Origin: JBCBKP01 sp038521625
GTDB taxonomy: Bacteria > Planctomycetota > Phycisphaerae > Phycisphaerales > UBA1924
Reading direction: 5' to 3'
Length of the DNA stretch: 29,942 nt
Assembly (NCBI GenBank): GCA_038521625.1
Contig: JBCBKP010000037.1
Span: 1-29,942 of the forward strand
The translations under genes and the position numbers were made by a program. Positions 17,635 through 28,053 of the stretch are shown one piece after another. The notes below the pieces were generated by a model. That model made no database searches. It saw only the letters and a program-made list of their open reading frames with translations, and was not told the origin of the DNA. How positions within the stretch are numbered: the stretch's first letter is position 1; the number at the start of each line of letters is the position of its first letter.

Positions 17635-18981
17635 GTGAACGCCGCCGCCCGAGCCCTCCGAGAGAAGATCGAGTCCCGGACCGTCACCGTCGGCGTCGTC
17701 GGCCTCGGCTACGTCGGCCTGCCCCTCGTCAAGGCCGCCCACGACGCCGGCCTCCGAGTCATCGGCTTCGATACCGATCGGCGGAAGATCGAAAAGCTCG
17801 ACCGCGGCGAGGACTACATCATGCACCTCGCCGCCCACGAGGGCGTCGGCGGTGTCGCCGCGATGCTGCGCGATTCCGACCGATTCACCGCTTCGGCCGA
17901 CCCCGCCGCCCTCGCCGGGGCCGACGTCCTCCTGCTCTGCGTCCCCACGCCACTCGGCGACAACCGCGAGCCCGACCTCTCCAGCGTCCACGCCAGCGCC
18001 GAGATGCTCGGCCCGCACCTCCGCCCCGGACAGATGGTCGTCCTCGAGAGCACGACCTACCCCGGCACCACGCGCGACGAGCTCTCGCCGCTGCTCACCG
18101 AGACCTCCCAGGGCCTCCGATGCGGCGAGGAGTTCCTCTGCGCCTACAGCCCCGAACGCGAGGACCCCGGACGCCGCGGCTACACCGCCAAGTCGATCCC
18201 CAAGCTCGTCGGCGGGCTCGACCACACCGCGACCACCCTCGCCGCCGCGTTCTACCGCCTGTTCATCGATGAGGTCCACGAGGTCGCCTCGGCGGAGGTC
18301 GCCGAGGCCGCGAAGCTGCTCGAGAACGTCTACCGCGCCGTCAACATCGCGCTGGTCAACGAGCTCAAGGTCATCTTCGACAAGCTCGGCGTCGACGTCT
18401 GGGACGTCATCGAAGCGGCCAAGACCAAACCGTTCGGCTTCCAGGCCTTCTACCCCGGCCCCGGCCTCGGCGGCCACTGCATCCCGATCGACCCGTTCTA
18501 CCTCGCCTGGAAGGCCCGCCAGGCCGGGCGCGAGACACGCTTCATCGAGCTCGCCGGCGAGATCAACCGCGCCATGCCGGCCCGCGTGGTCGCGCAGACC
18601 GAAGAGACGCTGGCCGCCGACGGCAAGCAGCTCTCCGGGGCACGGATCCTCATCCTCGGCGTCGCCTACAAGCCCGACGTCGACGACATCCGCGAGACGC
18701 CCGCCGCCGAGATCATCGAGCTGCTGAGCAAGGCCGGCGCGTCGGTCGGATACCACGACCCGCACATCCCCGTCTTCCCCGAGATGAAGCGCTACGCCCA
18801 CGACCTGCGGAGCGTCGAGCTGACGCCGGACGCGCTCGGCGCGGTCGATTGCGTGCTCATCGTCACCGACCACGCGGCCGTCGACTACCAGCTCGTCGCC
18901 AACGAGGCGTCGCTCGTCGTGGACACACGCAACGCCATGGCCAAGACCACGACCGCACGCGCGAGGGTGCAAAAGGCCTAG
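17635..18981 (+). CDS. UDP-N-acetylglucosamine/mannosamine 6-dehydrogenase-type nucleotide-sugar dehydrogenase (WbpA-like)
   Basis: A 448-aa cytoplasmic enzyme, with a GTG start at 17635 and a weak ribosome site. NAD-binding Rossmann motif GLGYVGLPL (residues 23-31), CVPTPLG ~102-108, YSPEREDPG ~171-179, and active site GPGLGGHCIPIDPFYL with catalytic Cys282; VAYKPDVDDIRETPA forms the C-terminal UDP-binding domain. The YSPERxDPG/GGHCIPIDP combination is typical of WbpA-like UDP-GlcNAc 6-dehydrogenases rather than UDP-glucose dehydrogenase. It oxidises the C6 hydroxyl to a uronic acid for surface polysaccharide. The convergent aminotransferase at 19086-20309 fits the next steps of a UDP-diacetamido-uronate pathway, though the intervening 3-dehydrogenase and the acetyltransferase are not in this window. 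Confidence 0.93.
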   Translation: MNAAARALREKIESRTVTVGVVGLGYVGLPLVKAAHDAGLRVIGFDTDRRKIEKLDRGEDYIMHLAAHEGVGGVAAMLRDSDRFTASADPAALAGADVLLLCVPTPLGDNREPDLSSVHASAEMLGPHLRPGQMVVLESTTYPGTTRDELSPLLTETSQGLRCGEEFLCAYSPEREDPGRRGYTAKSIPKLVGGLDHTATTLAAAFYRLFIDEVHEVASAEVAEAAKLLENVYRAVNIALVNELKVIFDKLGVDVWDVIEAAKTKPFGFQAFYPGPGLGGHCIPIDPFYLAWKARQAGRETRFIELAGEINRAMPARVVAQTEETLAADGKQLSGARILILGVAYKPDVDDIRETPAAEIIELLSKAGASVGYHDPHIPVFPEMKRYAHDLRSVELTPDALGAVDCVLIVTDHAAVDYQLVANEASLVVDTRNAMAKTTTARARVQKA

Positions 18982-19003
18982 CGCCCGATCTTGCTGAGAT
19001 TCA

Positions 19004-19075
19004 CAGGCCCGCCGGATTCACTCCGGCGCGGCCGTGGAAAAGCGAGTGTGCGCCCGGAGGGCGCTACGGAGCGAT
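19004..19075 (+). repeat. 72-bp inverted repeat, left copy, with two internal hairpins
   Basis: This copy matches the reverse complement of 20336-20407 at 65 of 72 positions. It holds two perfect stem-loops: GCCGGA-TTCAC-TCCGGC (19011-19027) and GCGCCC-GGA-GGGCGC (19050-19064). It lies between the convergent dehydrogenase and aminotransferase genes. Confidence 0.92.
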
Positions 19076-19085
19076 CCGGGTGGCT

Positions 19086-20309
19086 CTAGGCACCCGCGCC
19101 GGCGAGCGCCGCGCCCGCGTGCTCGGTCACATACGCGATGATCGTCTTGGCGACGTGCGCCTTCTGCTCCGCCGTCAGCTCCGAGTAGATCGGCAGCGCC
19201 ACCGTCTCGTTCGAGGCCGACTCGCTCTCGGGCATATCGCCCTCGCTGTAGCCGAGGAACGCGAAGCACTCCTGCCGGTGCAGCGAGACCGGGTAGTAGA
19301 CCTCGTTGCCGATGCTGTTGTTCTTCAGGTGCTCGCGAAGCCCGTCGCGGATCCCGGCCGGCACCCGGATCACGTACTGGTTGTAGATGTGACGCGCCGG
19401 CTCGGCCGTCGGCGCGGGCGTCCGCAGCGGCAGGGCCTCGCCCGCCTCGAACGGCGTGCCGGAGAGCTTCGCCCCGGCCTCGCCGAACATCCGGTCGTAG
19501 TCCGCGGCGTTCCGGCGCCGCCCGGCGTGCCAGCCCTCGAGGTGACACAGCTTGATCCGCAGCACCGCCGCCTGCAACGCGTCGAGCCTCGCGTTCAGGC
19601 CCACCATCGCGTGGTAGTACTTCGGCTCCATCCCGTGGTTGCGCAGCAGCCGCATCCGCTGGGCCAGATCGTCGTCGTTCGTCGTGCAGAACCCGCCCTC
19701 GCCGAACCCGCCCAGGTTCTTCGAGGGGAAGAAGCTGAAGCAACCGATGGCGCCGCGGCTGCCCGCCATCGCCCCCGTCGAGTCCTTCGAGCCGATCGCC
19801 TGCGCCGCGTCCTCGATGATTGGCACGCCCAACTCGTCGCCCAGCGCCAGCCACGCGTCCATGTCGACGCACTGCCCGAACAGGTGCACCGGCATGATCG
19901 CCGCGAGCTTCTCGGTCTTCTTCGCCACCTCGCGCGCGTGGTCGATGTCGAGGTTGTACGTCACCGGGTCGATGTCCGCGAACACCGGCATCGCGCCGAG
20001 GCGGTACGTGCTGCCCGCAGTCGCGAAGAACGTGTAGGGCGGCATCAGCACGCGCCCGTTGTGCCCGCCGCCGCAGCCGATGTTCAGCGCCATCAGCGCC
20101 AGCGTGATCGCGTCCGAGCCCGAGCGGCAGCCGATCGCGTGCTTGGCGCCGACGTACGACGCCAGCTCCTCCTCGAGCCCCGCGACCTCCGGCCCGCCGA
20201 TGAACCACTGCGACTCGACCACGCCCCTGATCGCCGGCTCGATCTCCTCGCGCAGCGTCGCGTACTGGGCCTTCAGGTCGAGAAGCGGGACGTTGATCTG
20301 ATCGGACAT
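19086..20309 (-). CDS. DegT/DnrJ/EryC1/StrS-family PLP-dependent sugar aminotransferase (WbpE-like)
   Basis: A 407-aa enzyme. ATG 20309 is chosen because AAGGAGG lies exactly 7 nt upstream; a GTG 6 bases earlier would sit on the ribosome site. Motifs: RSGSDAITLAL (cofactor-phosphate loop, ~63-72), EDAAQAIGS (Asp168, pyridine-N contact), and FFPSKNLGG with PLP lysine ~197. RNHGMEPKYYH and GLNARLDALQAAVL are also characteristic of the DegT family. It transaminates a keto sugar nucleotide, probably a UDP-3-keto-uronic acid given the WbpA-like neighbour. The gene, with its ribosome site, lies exactly between the two copies of a 72-bp inverted repeat. Confidence 0.94.
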   Translation of the reverse strand: MSDQINVPLLDLKAQYATLREEIEPAIRGVVESQWFIGGPEVAGLEEELASYVGAKHAIGCRSGSDAITLALMALNIGCGGGHNGRVLMPPYTFFATAGSTYRLGAMPVFADIDPVTYNLDIDHAREVAKKTEKLAAIMPVHLFGQCVDMDAWLALGDELGVPIIEDAAQAIGSKDSTGAMAGSRGAIGCFSFFPSKNLGGFGEGGFCTTNDDDLAQRMRLLRNHGMEPKYYHAMVGLNARLDALQAAVLRIKLCHLEGWHAGRRRNAADYDRMFGEAGAKLSGTPFEAGEALPLRTPAPTAEPARHIYNQYVIRVPAGIRDGLREHLKNNSIGNEVYYPVSLHRQECFAFLGYSEGDMPESESASNETVALPIYSELTAEQKAHVAKTIIAYVTEHAGAALAGAGA

Positions 20310-20335
20310 CGGCACGCCTCCTTGGAGCGACTCCT

Positions 20336-20407
20336 ATCGCTCGGTAGCGCCCTCCGGGCGCACACTCGCACTCTCACCGCCGCGCCGGAGTGAATCCGGT
20401 GGGCCTG
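20336..20407 (-). repeat. 72-bp inverted repeat, right copy, with two internal hairpins
   Basis: This is the opposite-orientation partner of 19004-19075, about 26 bp upstream of the aminotransferase start codon. The GCGCCC-GGA-GGGCGC hairpin is conserved exactly; the other hairpin is conserved except for its outermost base pair (G to A). Confidence 0.92.
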
Positions 20408-20538
20408 AGCGGAAGCGGGCGCACCTCCCGGGGGCGCCCGTGCTCGTCGTGGGCGCTCGGAATCCGGTCGCGCCCGCGTCGATCGGCGAGTCTAGCGCTG
20501 CCCCCGCTGTGGCGCACAGGCGAGCGAGCCGGGTCGGC

Positions 20539-22365
20539 TCAGCCCTCGCCCTCGCCCTCACCGTCCGGTGCGGCATCCGGCGCGACGTCGGGCTCCGCAT
20601 CCGGAGCGAGCATCGGCGGTACGTAGAAGTCCGGCGGCGGGTTGTCGTTGCTCTCCCGCCAGTCGCGCGGGTCGATCGGCGACCAATCCACCCGGCTCGC
20701 GCCCAGTAGCGTTCCCGTCGCGACCGCCAGATCGATCTGCGAGATCTGGTAGTCCACGATCGCCTGGATCTCCGTCAGCCTCGCCTCGGCCAGCGTCGTG
20801 TCCGCGTCCAGCACGTCGTCGCTCGTCGAACGCCCGACCTCGAACTGCCGGCGCTCCGCCTCCAGCGTCCGCGTGTTCAGGATCACCGCCCGCTGCGCCG
20901 CGATGATCCGCTGCCAGCCCGCGTTGATCCGGTCGACCGCGTCCAGCACCTCCTGGCGCACGGCCTGCCGGCGCGCCTCCCGGCTCGAGAGCCGGCGCAG
21001 GCGGCTCAGCACCGCCTGGCGGACGCGCGCGTTCCGCGACTCGTTGCCGAGCGGCAGCTCCGCGTTCAGACCGACCGCCCAGTCCGTGAACCGGTTCTCG
21101 CTCGAGACGCGGATCGCCTCGTCCACGTTGTTGCCCAGGCCGTTGAGCCGGTAGGTCAGCGTCGCGTTCAGCAGCGGCAGCGCCTCGTTGCGACGCAGCG
21201 ACTCGGTCGCCTCGTCGGCCGCCAGACGCAGCTCGAGCTCGAGCAATTCCATCCGCCGATCGAGCGCCCGCTCGGCCAGGTCCGTCCCGTCCAGCTCGTA
21301 CCGCACCGGGTCCGGGTCGCTGATCGGGCTGACGAACGTCTCGCTGTCGATGTCCAGACCCGGGATGTTCGCGATGCGCTTCAACTCACGCTGGGCCAGC
21401 AGCACGTCGCGGTAGCTCGCGATCAGCTGCTCGACCCGGTCGGCCAGGCCGGACTCCGCCCGGATCACCTCGATCTCCGCGACCGCGCCCACGTTGAACC
21501 GCCGCTCCGCCGTCGTCAGCTGCTCCTGGGCCAGCTCGTACTGCTGGATCCGGACGTTCAGCGCCTCCTGCTGGGCGTACAGCCGCCAGTACGCCCGCTC
21601 AGCGTCCGACAGCGTCTGGATCACCTGCAGCTTCGTCGAGGCCTCGACCGCCTGGCGGTTCAGGTCCGCGATCCGGATCGGTGCCACGTTCGCGCGACGC
21701 CCCGCGCCGCGGAGCAGGTTCTGCGACAGGCTCACCTGCAGATCGCTCGTCGCCGCGGGGTTCAGCGTCGCGAACGGGTTGTCGTTGTTCGTGCGGCTGA
21801 TCGGGTTGCTCAGCTCGAACTCGCCGCCCGTGCGCAGCGGGATCGTCAGGCTCGGGCTGAAGTTGAACCCGTCCGCCTGCCCCGACTGCGTCGCCAGCGC
21901 GACGGCGTCGTCGTTGTTGAAGAAGGTCGCGTTCGCCGCCAGGATCGCCTCGAACGCGCCCTCCTCCTCGCTCACACGCTGCGCCTCGATCTCGGGATCG
22001 ATCAGCACCACGCGCAGATCCAGGTTGTTCGAGAGCGTCGCCGCCCGGATCTCCTCGATCGAGAGGTCCGCCCGATCCCGCTCGTCGAGCCCGACCCGCG
22101 CCGCCTCCACGTCCTCCACCGCGCGAGCCAGCGAGACCGACACGTCCTCCTCGACCTCCTCCTCGGCCGCGCCGTACGAGTCGATGGGCAACGCCTGGAT
22201 CGAACGCAGCCGGCTCACCGGCACCCGGCGGTCGTAGTCGCCGTCGTCCCCCGCCAGCGGGTTGGCGCAGCCGCCCATGATCCCGGGAAGGGCAAGCCCG
22301 GACACCGCCAGCCCGGCTGCGAGGAGGTAGACGGCGATCGCGCGGCGTTGTGTCGTGTCGTGCAT
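20539..22365 (-). CDS. TolC-family outer-membrane efflux channel
   Basis: A 608-aa product starting at ATG 22365. It has a hydrophobic export signal (~8-32) ending in a GGC motif that could be a lipobox (Cys33). Two homologous outer-membrane-efflux-protein repeats follow: SIEEIRAATLSNNLDLRV starts the first, and the long helices QTLSDAERAYWRLYAQQEALNVRIQQ and VLDAVDRINAGWQRIIAAQ are the usual coiled-coil barrel helices. LLRGAGRRANVAPIR resembles the loop preceding the first long helix. The C-terminal ~25 residues are Asp/Glu/Pro/Gly repeats (EPDVAPDAAPDGEGEGEG). It is the last gene of the MacAB-like operon, 46 bp after the permease, and provides the outer-membrane exit of the tripartite pump. 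Confidence 0.95.
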   Translation of the reverse strand: MHDTTQRRAIAVYLLAAGLAVSGLALPGIMGGCANPLAGDDGDYDRRVPVSRLRSIQALPIDSYGAAEEEVEEDVSVSLARAVEDVEAARVGLDERDRADLSIEEIRAATLSNNLDLRVVLIDPEIEAQRVSEEEGAFEAILAANATFFNNDDAVALATQSGQADGFNFSPSLTIPLRTGGEFELSNPISRTNNDNPFATLNPAATSDLQVSLSQNLLRGAGRRANVAPIRIADLNRQAVEASTKLQVIQTLSDAERAYWRLYAQQEALNVRIQQYELAQEQLTTAERRFNVGAVAEIEVIRAESGLADRVEQLIASYRDVLLAQRELKRIANIPGLDIDSETFVSPISDPDPVRYELDGTDLAERALDRRMELLELELRLAADEATESLRRNEALPLLNATLTYRLNGLGNNVDEAIRVSSENRFTDWAVGLNAELPLGNESRNARVRQAVLSRLRRLSSREARRQAVRQEVLDAVDRINAGWQRIIAAQRAVILNTRTLEAERRQFEVGRSTSDDVLDADTTLAEARLTEIQAIVDYQISQIDLAVATGTLLGASRVDWSPIDPRDWRESNDNPPPDFYVPPMLAPDAEPDVAPDAAPDGEGEGEG

Positions 22366-22411
22366 GGGATGGCCATTGTGCCGCGTCCCGGCGCGGCGTG
22401 CAGCCCGCTGG

Positions 22412-23682
22412 CTACTCGTGTCTCAGGGCGTTGATGGGATCGAGGCGCGCGGCTTTCAGCGCGGGGATGAGGCCGAACACCACACCCACGCCGGCCGAGA
22501 AGCCGACCGCGAGGAAAACCGCCCAGTTCGGGACGTTCGAGCCCTCGAGGAACTCCACGGTCTTCAGGCCGCCGACCGCGGCAAACCCGATCGCCATGCC
22601 GATCGCCCCGCCCACCAGGCAAAGCACGACCGCCTCGACCAGGAACTGCAGCAGCACCACGCCCGACTTCGCGCCGACCGCCTTACGCAGCCCGATCTCG
22701 CGCGTCCGCTCCGAGACCGAGACCAGCATGATGTTCATGATCCCCACGCCGCCGACGACCAGCGAGATCGAGACCACCACCGCCGCACCCGCGCCGACCG
22801 CGGCGCCGAACGCGTTGATGTCGTCGACCGCGCTCTGCGAGACGAACGCGTCGAACGTGTCCGGATGGTCGCCCCGCAGGCCCCGCGCGTTGCGGAGCAG
22901 GAAGCGGACCTCCTCGCGGGCCTCCTCGGCCTGGTCCGGGTTGGTCACGAGAGCCTCGATCACCGTCCACGAGTACGGGTTGATCGCCTTGCTCGTCGTG
23001 AACGGGATAAGCAGCTCGGTCTGAGGGTCGCCGCCGCCGAACAGGCCCGCGGCCTCCTTCTCCTCAAGAACGCCGATGATCAGGAACCGGCGCCCGCCCA
23101 GCAGCACGAACTCGCCCACCGGGTCGATCGGAAGCTTCAGCTCGTCGATCGCAGGCTCGTTGATGATGCAGACGTTCAGCTGCTGGTTGACGTCCGTGTT
23201 CGACATCTCCCGGCCCAGCCGGACCGTGTGGTCGTTCACGATGTGCCACGGCGGCCGGACGCCCAGGACCCGCACGCTCCGCGCCAGCTCGCGCCCGTAG
23301 GTCACGTCCAGATTGATCGAGCACCGCGGCGTCAGCGTCTCGAGCGCCTCCGACCGCTCCAGCAGCACGTCCGCCTCGCCCTCGGTCAGACGAACGTCGT
23401 CCCACGAGGTCGTCGTCTCAAGCTCCTCCGGGACCTCGCCCCAGATGAACATCTTCCGGGCGCCCACCGCGCGGTCGAACGAGTCCAGCAGGTACGCGTT
23501 CATCCCGCGGATCCCGCCGACCACGATGATCACCGCCGAGACGCCGATGATAATGCCCAGCGACGTCAGCACCGAACGCCCCTTGTTCGCCCAGACCTGG
23601 CCCAGCGCCAGGAACACCGTCTGGATGACCAGCCGCAGGAGCTTGAGCGGCACCGACAGGATCGCGCCGAAGAACTGTTGCA

Positions 23683-23683
<1 letters not shown>
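22412..23683 (-). CDS. MacB-like ABC transporter permease (FtsX family)
   Basis: A 423-aa membrane protein starting at ATG 23683; the start shares an A with the ATPase stop (TGATG). TM1 is at ~40-60 (SLGIIIGVSAVIIVVGG), followed by a large periplasmic domain (~65-290, MacB_PCD type). Three C-terminal TMs follow, with SLVVGGVGIMNIMLVSVSERTREIGLRKAVGA, the signature of the FtsX domain, ending in LKAARLDPINALRHE, a classic MacB/LolC-type end. Unlike MacB, the ATPase is a separate polypeptide. It pairs with the overlapping ATPase and the upstream adaptor. The mechanism expected is mechanotransmission to expel substrates (drugs, peptides or siderophores) from the periplasm; the substrate is unknown. 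Confidence 0.96.
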
Positions 23684-24550
<867 letters not shown>

Positions 24551-24558
<8 letters not shown>

Positions 24559-26110
24559 CGGACGACCCCGATCCCGTCTCCGACCCGCCGGATCCGGCGC
24601 CGCTCTCGACCGGCTCTTCGGTCCGCTCTTCGCCCTCCGCGCCACCCGCCGCGTCGTCCGAACCGCCGGCCTCGTCCGGGGCCTGGCCGTCCTCCGCCCC
24701 GTCCTCGGTCGTCTCTTCCTCGGTCGTCTCGTCATCACCGCCGGCCGCGCCCCGCTGACGCGCCTCCTCCTCGCGGGCCGCCTCCAGCTCGTCCTTCACC
24801 ACCGCGTTGGTCTTCAGCACGCCGTCGGCGAACTGCTTGAGCACCCGGAACGGGCCGCTGATGTAGGGCGTCTCCGACTCGATCCCGCCCTCGACCACCG
24901 TGTGCGTCACGTCGCTCGGACCGATCGAGACCGGCGTCGCAACCGCCTTGCCGTCCTCGATCCGGTAGATCACCGGCGTGAACGTCTTGTCGTTCTGCAC
25001 GTGCTCGTTGTCGCGCAGCGCGATCGGCAGCTCGTCCACGCGCTGGTCGACGATCGCCTGGCTCTCGACCCGCACGATGTCGTAGAACGGCTCCACCTGG
25101 ATGTCCGTGCTCGCGGTCAGACCCGAACGGAGGATCTCCGTCCCCTCCGTCACGTCCAGCAGCACCTCGACCTCGAAGTACCCCGTCCCGCTCGTCGAGA
25201 CCTGACGCTTCAGCCCGATCCGCTCCACCGTCCCGCGGTACTCCGCGTCCGGGAACGCGTTGATGTACACCGTCGCACGCTGGCCCTCGCGCACCGGCGC
25301 GATGTTCGGCTCGTCCACCTGCGCCGTCAGCAGCATCGTCGACAGGTCCGCGATCTCCATGATCACCGACCCCGGCGTGTTCGTCGTGCCCACGATCGCC
25401 GTCTCGCCGACCTCCGTGTTCAGCGCCGTGATCACACCGTTGATCGGCGACTCGATCGTCGTGTTCGCCAGGTCCTCGCGCGCCTGCTGGATCCCCGCCT
25501 CCGCGATCGCCACGTTCGCCTCGGCCGACTTCACGTCCGAGGTCGCCCGCAGGTACGAGCTCTCCGCGACCTCGAACTCCGACTCCGGCGCGTCGCCGGT
25601 CTCCAGAAGCTGGATCAGACGCTCGTACTCCAGACGACGGCTGATCAGCTCCGCCTTCGCCCCGTCGAGCCCCGCCTCGGCCTGCAGCAGACGGGCCTCG
25701 GCCGACGCCAACGCCGCGACCAGGTTCTCGGGCTCCAGACGCACCACCACGTCGCCCTGGTTCACGCTCTCGCCCTCGCGGAACGGCAGCGCGATGATCC
25801 GTGCCGAGACCTCCGACGAGATCTGGATCAGCGTCTTCGGCTCGATCGAGCCCGGCGCCGAGACCACCCGCACCAGGTCGCCGGTCTCCGCCGCGCCCAC
25901 GCGCACCAGCGTCGGATCGGGCTCAGACCCGAACCCGAAGCTGAACCCGCCGCGCCGCCCGCCCTCGCCGTTCGAGGCCGCAGCCGCCTGGCCGTCCTCG
26001 CCACCGCCGGCGCCGCGCTGCATGAACGCGAACGCGCCCGCACCGACCACGATCAGCACGATCACCACGATGGCGACGATCCATTTCAGCAATGTGCACC
26101 CCCGCTTCAA
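24551..26110 (-). CDS. MacA-like periplasmic adaptor (membrane fusion protein)
   Basis: About 519 aa. The only upstream in-frame starts are TTG 26110 and TTG 26092 (GGGGG 6 nt before the latter); the true start is uncertain and 26110 is given as the longest. One N-terminal TM anchor (LLKWIVAIVVIVLIVVGAGAF) is followed by a Gly/Glu linker. The barrel-sandwich hybrid/lipoyl half starts SAPGSIEPKTLIQISSEVSARI; a coiled-coil hairpin (~140-215) precedes NTTIESPINGVI, then beta-barrel and membrane-proximal domains to ~430. The last ~75 residues are low-complexity Glu/Asp/Gly/Ser, unusual for MacA. It is the first gene of the efflux operon and bridges permease and TolC channel. Confidence 0.94.
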
Positions 26111-26351
26111 GCATCCGGGCGGGCCGCCCGGACGGGTCGGGCCGTCCGCTGTCCATCAGCCACGCGTGCACGCGGCTCGGTCACCCGCCAGGACCCGGCC
26201 CGACGGTTCCATTGGGGAATGATGCGCCCGGATTGCGCGCCGGTCACCCCGAGCTGTCGATCCCGACCACCTTTACATGCCCGGCCGGCCCCGGTGGCGT
26301 GGGCCCATCCTGCGATCCGGAATCCGTCCTGTCAGACCGGAATTCCGGGCC

Positions 26352-27917
26352 TCAGCCGTCCCCGGACAGCCGATCGGCCACGTAATCGGCCACCCGATCG
26401 ATCCCGATGCGGTCCTGCGCCAGCGTATCCCGGTCCCGGACCGTCACCGTCTGGTCCGAGAGCGTCTCCCCGTCGACCGTGAAGCAATACGGGCACCCGG
26501 CCTCGTCCATCCGCGCGTACCGCTTGCCGATGTTCTGCTTCGCGTCGAACTCCACCAGCCCGTCCCGCGCGAACCGCGCCGCCAGCTCCCGGTGCAGCTT
26601 CTCGCCCGCCTCCGGCATCCCGTCCTTGTTCACCAGCGGGAAGACCGCCGCCTTGATCGGGCTGATCCGCGGGTGCAGCTTCATGTACACCTTGCTCGGC
26701 CGCTCCGGGTCCGGCGTGTACGCCTCGCAGAGCAGCGCCAGCACGCCCCGGTCCAGACCCGCCGACGGCTCGATCACGTGCGGCAGGTACCGCTCGTTCC
26801 GCTCCTGGTCGAAGTACTCCAGCTTTACCTTGCTGTGGTCCTGGTGCTGGCGCAGGTCGTAGTCGCTGCGGTGCGCGATCCCCTCCAACTCCCCGAAGCC
26901 CGGCGCCGTGAACGGGAAGCGGTACTCCACGTCCGACGTCCCCGCCCCCTCCTTGGCGTAGTGCGCCAGCTCGTCGCTGTCGTGCTCACGCAGGATCAGG
27001 TTGTCGCCCGCCAGACCGAGCGACCGCCACCACGCCATCCGCCAATCCCGCCAGAACGTGTACCACTCGCGCGCGTCGTCGGGATGACAGAAGAACTCAA
27101 CCTCCATCTGCTCGAACTCGCGGCTGCGGAAGGTGAAGTTCCGGGGCGTCACCTCGTTCCGGAACGCCTTACCGGTCTGCGCGATCCCGAACGGCACGCG
27201 CACCCGCGTCGTGTCCACCACGTTCTTGAAGTTGATGAAGATGCCCTGCGCCGTCTCCGGGCGCAGGAACGCCTTGTTCGCCTCGTCCCGGATCGGCCCC
27301 GGGATCGTGTCGAACATCAGATTGAACGCCCGAGGCTCGGTCAGCGTGCCCCGCTCCTTGGTGTCCGGCCCGACCGTCATCGCCAGCTGCTCGGGCGACA
27401 TCGCCACCAGTTCGACCAGCTCGCAGTCGTGCTCGCCCAGGTCACGCTTTACATTCTTGCCGAGCTTCTTGAGCGCGCTCTCGAAGCTCTTCTCGTCGCC
27501 GTCGACGTACGCGAAATAGACCGGCTCGTCCGCCCCCGTCGCGTGGATCGCACGAAGGTGGTCCGCCCGGTAGCGGATCTTGCTGTCGCGGCAGTCCACC
27601 ATCGGGTCGTTGAACCCCGCCACGTGCCCCGAGGCCTCCCAGACCTTCGGGTTCTGGATGATGCACGTGTCCACCGGCACGATCCGCACGGGCTTCCCGT
27701 CCGGGCCCGCCCTCCCCGAGCAGCCCAGCATCACCACGTCGGTCCACCACGCGTCACGCAGGTTCTTCTTCAGCTGCGTCCCAAGCGGCCCGTAGTCCCA
27801 GAAGCCCTGGATCCCGCCGTAGATCTCGCTCGCCCCGTAGACGAACCCGCGGCGCTTGCACAGCGCCATGATGTCGTCCATCGATTTCACGGTCGCGGCG
27901 GGGGCTTCGGCGGTCAT
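26352..27917 (-). CDS. glyS: Glycine--tRNA ligase (dimeric, archaeal/eukaryote-like alpha2 type)
   Basis: A 521-aa product. ATG 27917 is preceded by GAGGAG. Class II synthetase core: FVYGASEIYGGIQGFWDYGPLG near residue 25-45 is the alpha2 GlyRS signature. Motif 2 is FRNEVTPRNFTFRSREFEQMEVEFF (split here as FRNEVTPR and REFEQMEVEFF), and motif 3 is GLDRGVLALL. The C-terminal anticodon-binding domain contains KAAVFPLVNKDG and NIGKRYARMDEAGCPYCFTVD. The single-chain alpha2 form, rather than the bacterial alpha2beta2 (GlyQ/GlyS), is common in Planctomycetes. It charges tRNA-Gly and is essential. The 241-bp gap to the efflux operon holds a CCGGAATTCCGG palindrome but no clear terminator. Confidence 0.97.
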   Translation of the reverse strand: MTAEAPAATVKSMDDIMALCKRRGFVYGASEIYGGIQGFWDYGPLGTQLKKNLRDAWWTDVVMLGCSGRAGPDGKPVRIVPVDTCIIQNPKVWEASGHVAGFNDPMVDCRDSKIRYRADHLRAIHATGADEPVYFAYVDGDEKSFESALKKLGKNVKRDLGEHDCELVELVAMSPEQLAMTVGPDTKERGTLTEPRAFNLMFDTIPGPIRDEANKAFLRPETAQGIFINFKNVVDTTRVRVPFGIAQTGKAFRNEVTPRNFTFRSREFEQMEVEFFCHPDDAREWYTFWRDWRMAWWRSLGLAGDNLILREHDSDELAHYAKEGAGTSDVEYRFPFTAPGFGELEGIAHRSDYDLRQHQDHSKVKLEYFDQERNERYLPHVIEPSAGLDRGVLALLCEAYTPDPERPSKVYMKLHPRISPIKAAVFPLVNKDGMPEAGEKLHRELAARFARDGLVEFDAKQNIGKRYARMDEAGCPYCFTVDGETLSDQTVTVRDRDTLAQDRIGIDRVADYVADRLSGDG

Positions 27918-28053
27918 CGATCGCTCCTCAGGCTCGGGTCCAAAGCGATCCTAGGAGAACGCACGCCCGCCGTCGGACAAAGGCGGCCGCACCTCGGGCC
28001 CCCAACGGCGTCGAACGGCGACGATCCGATCCGCCGATGCCCGCCGACGGCGC

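Noticed and set aside
26337..26348. 12-bp palindrome CCGGAATTCCGG after the glycyl-tRNA synthetase gene as a terminator
   Set aside because: Stem would be only 4 bp with a loop, and there is no T-run; no strong case for termination or an operator.
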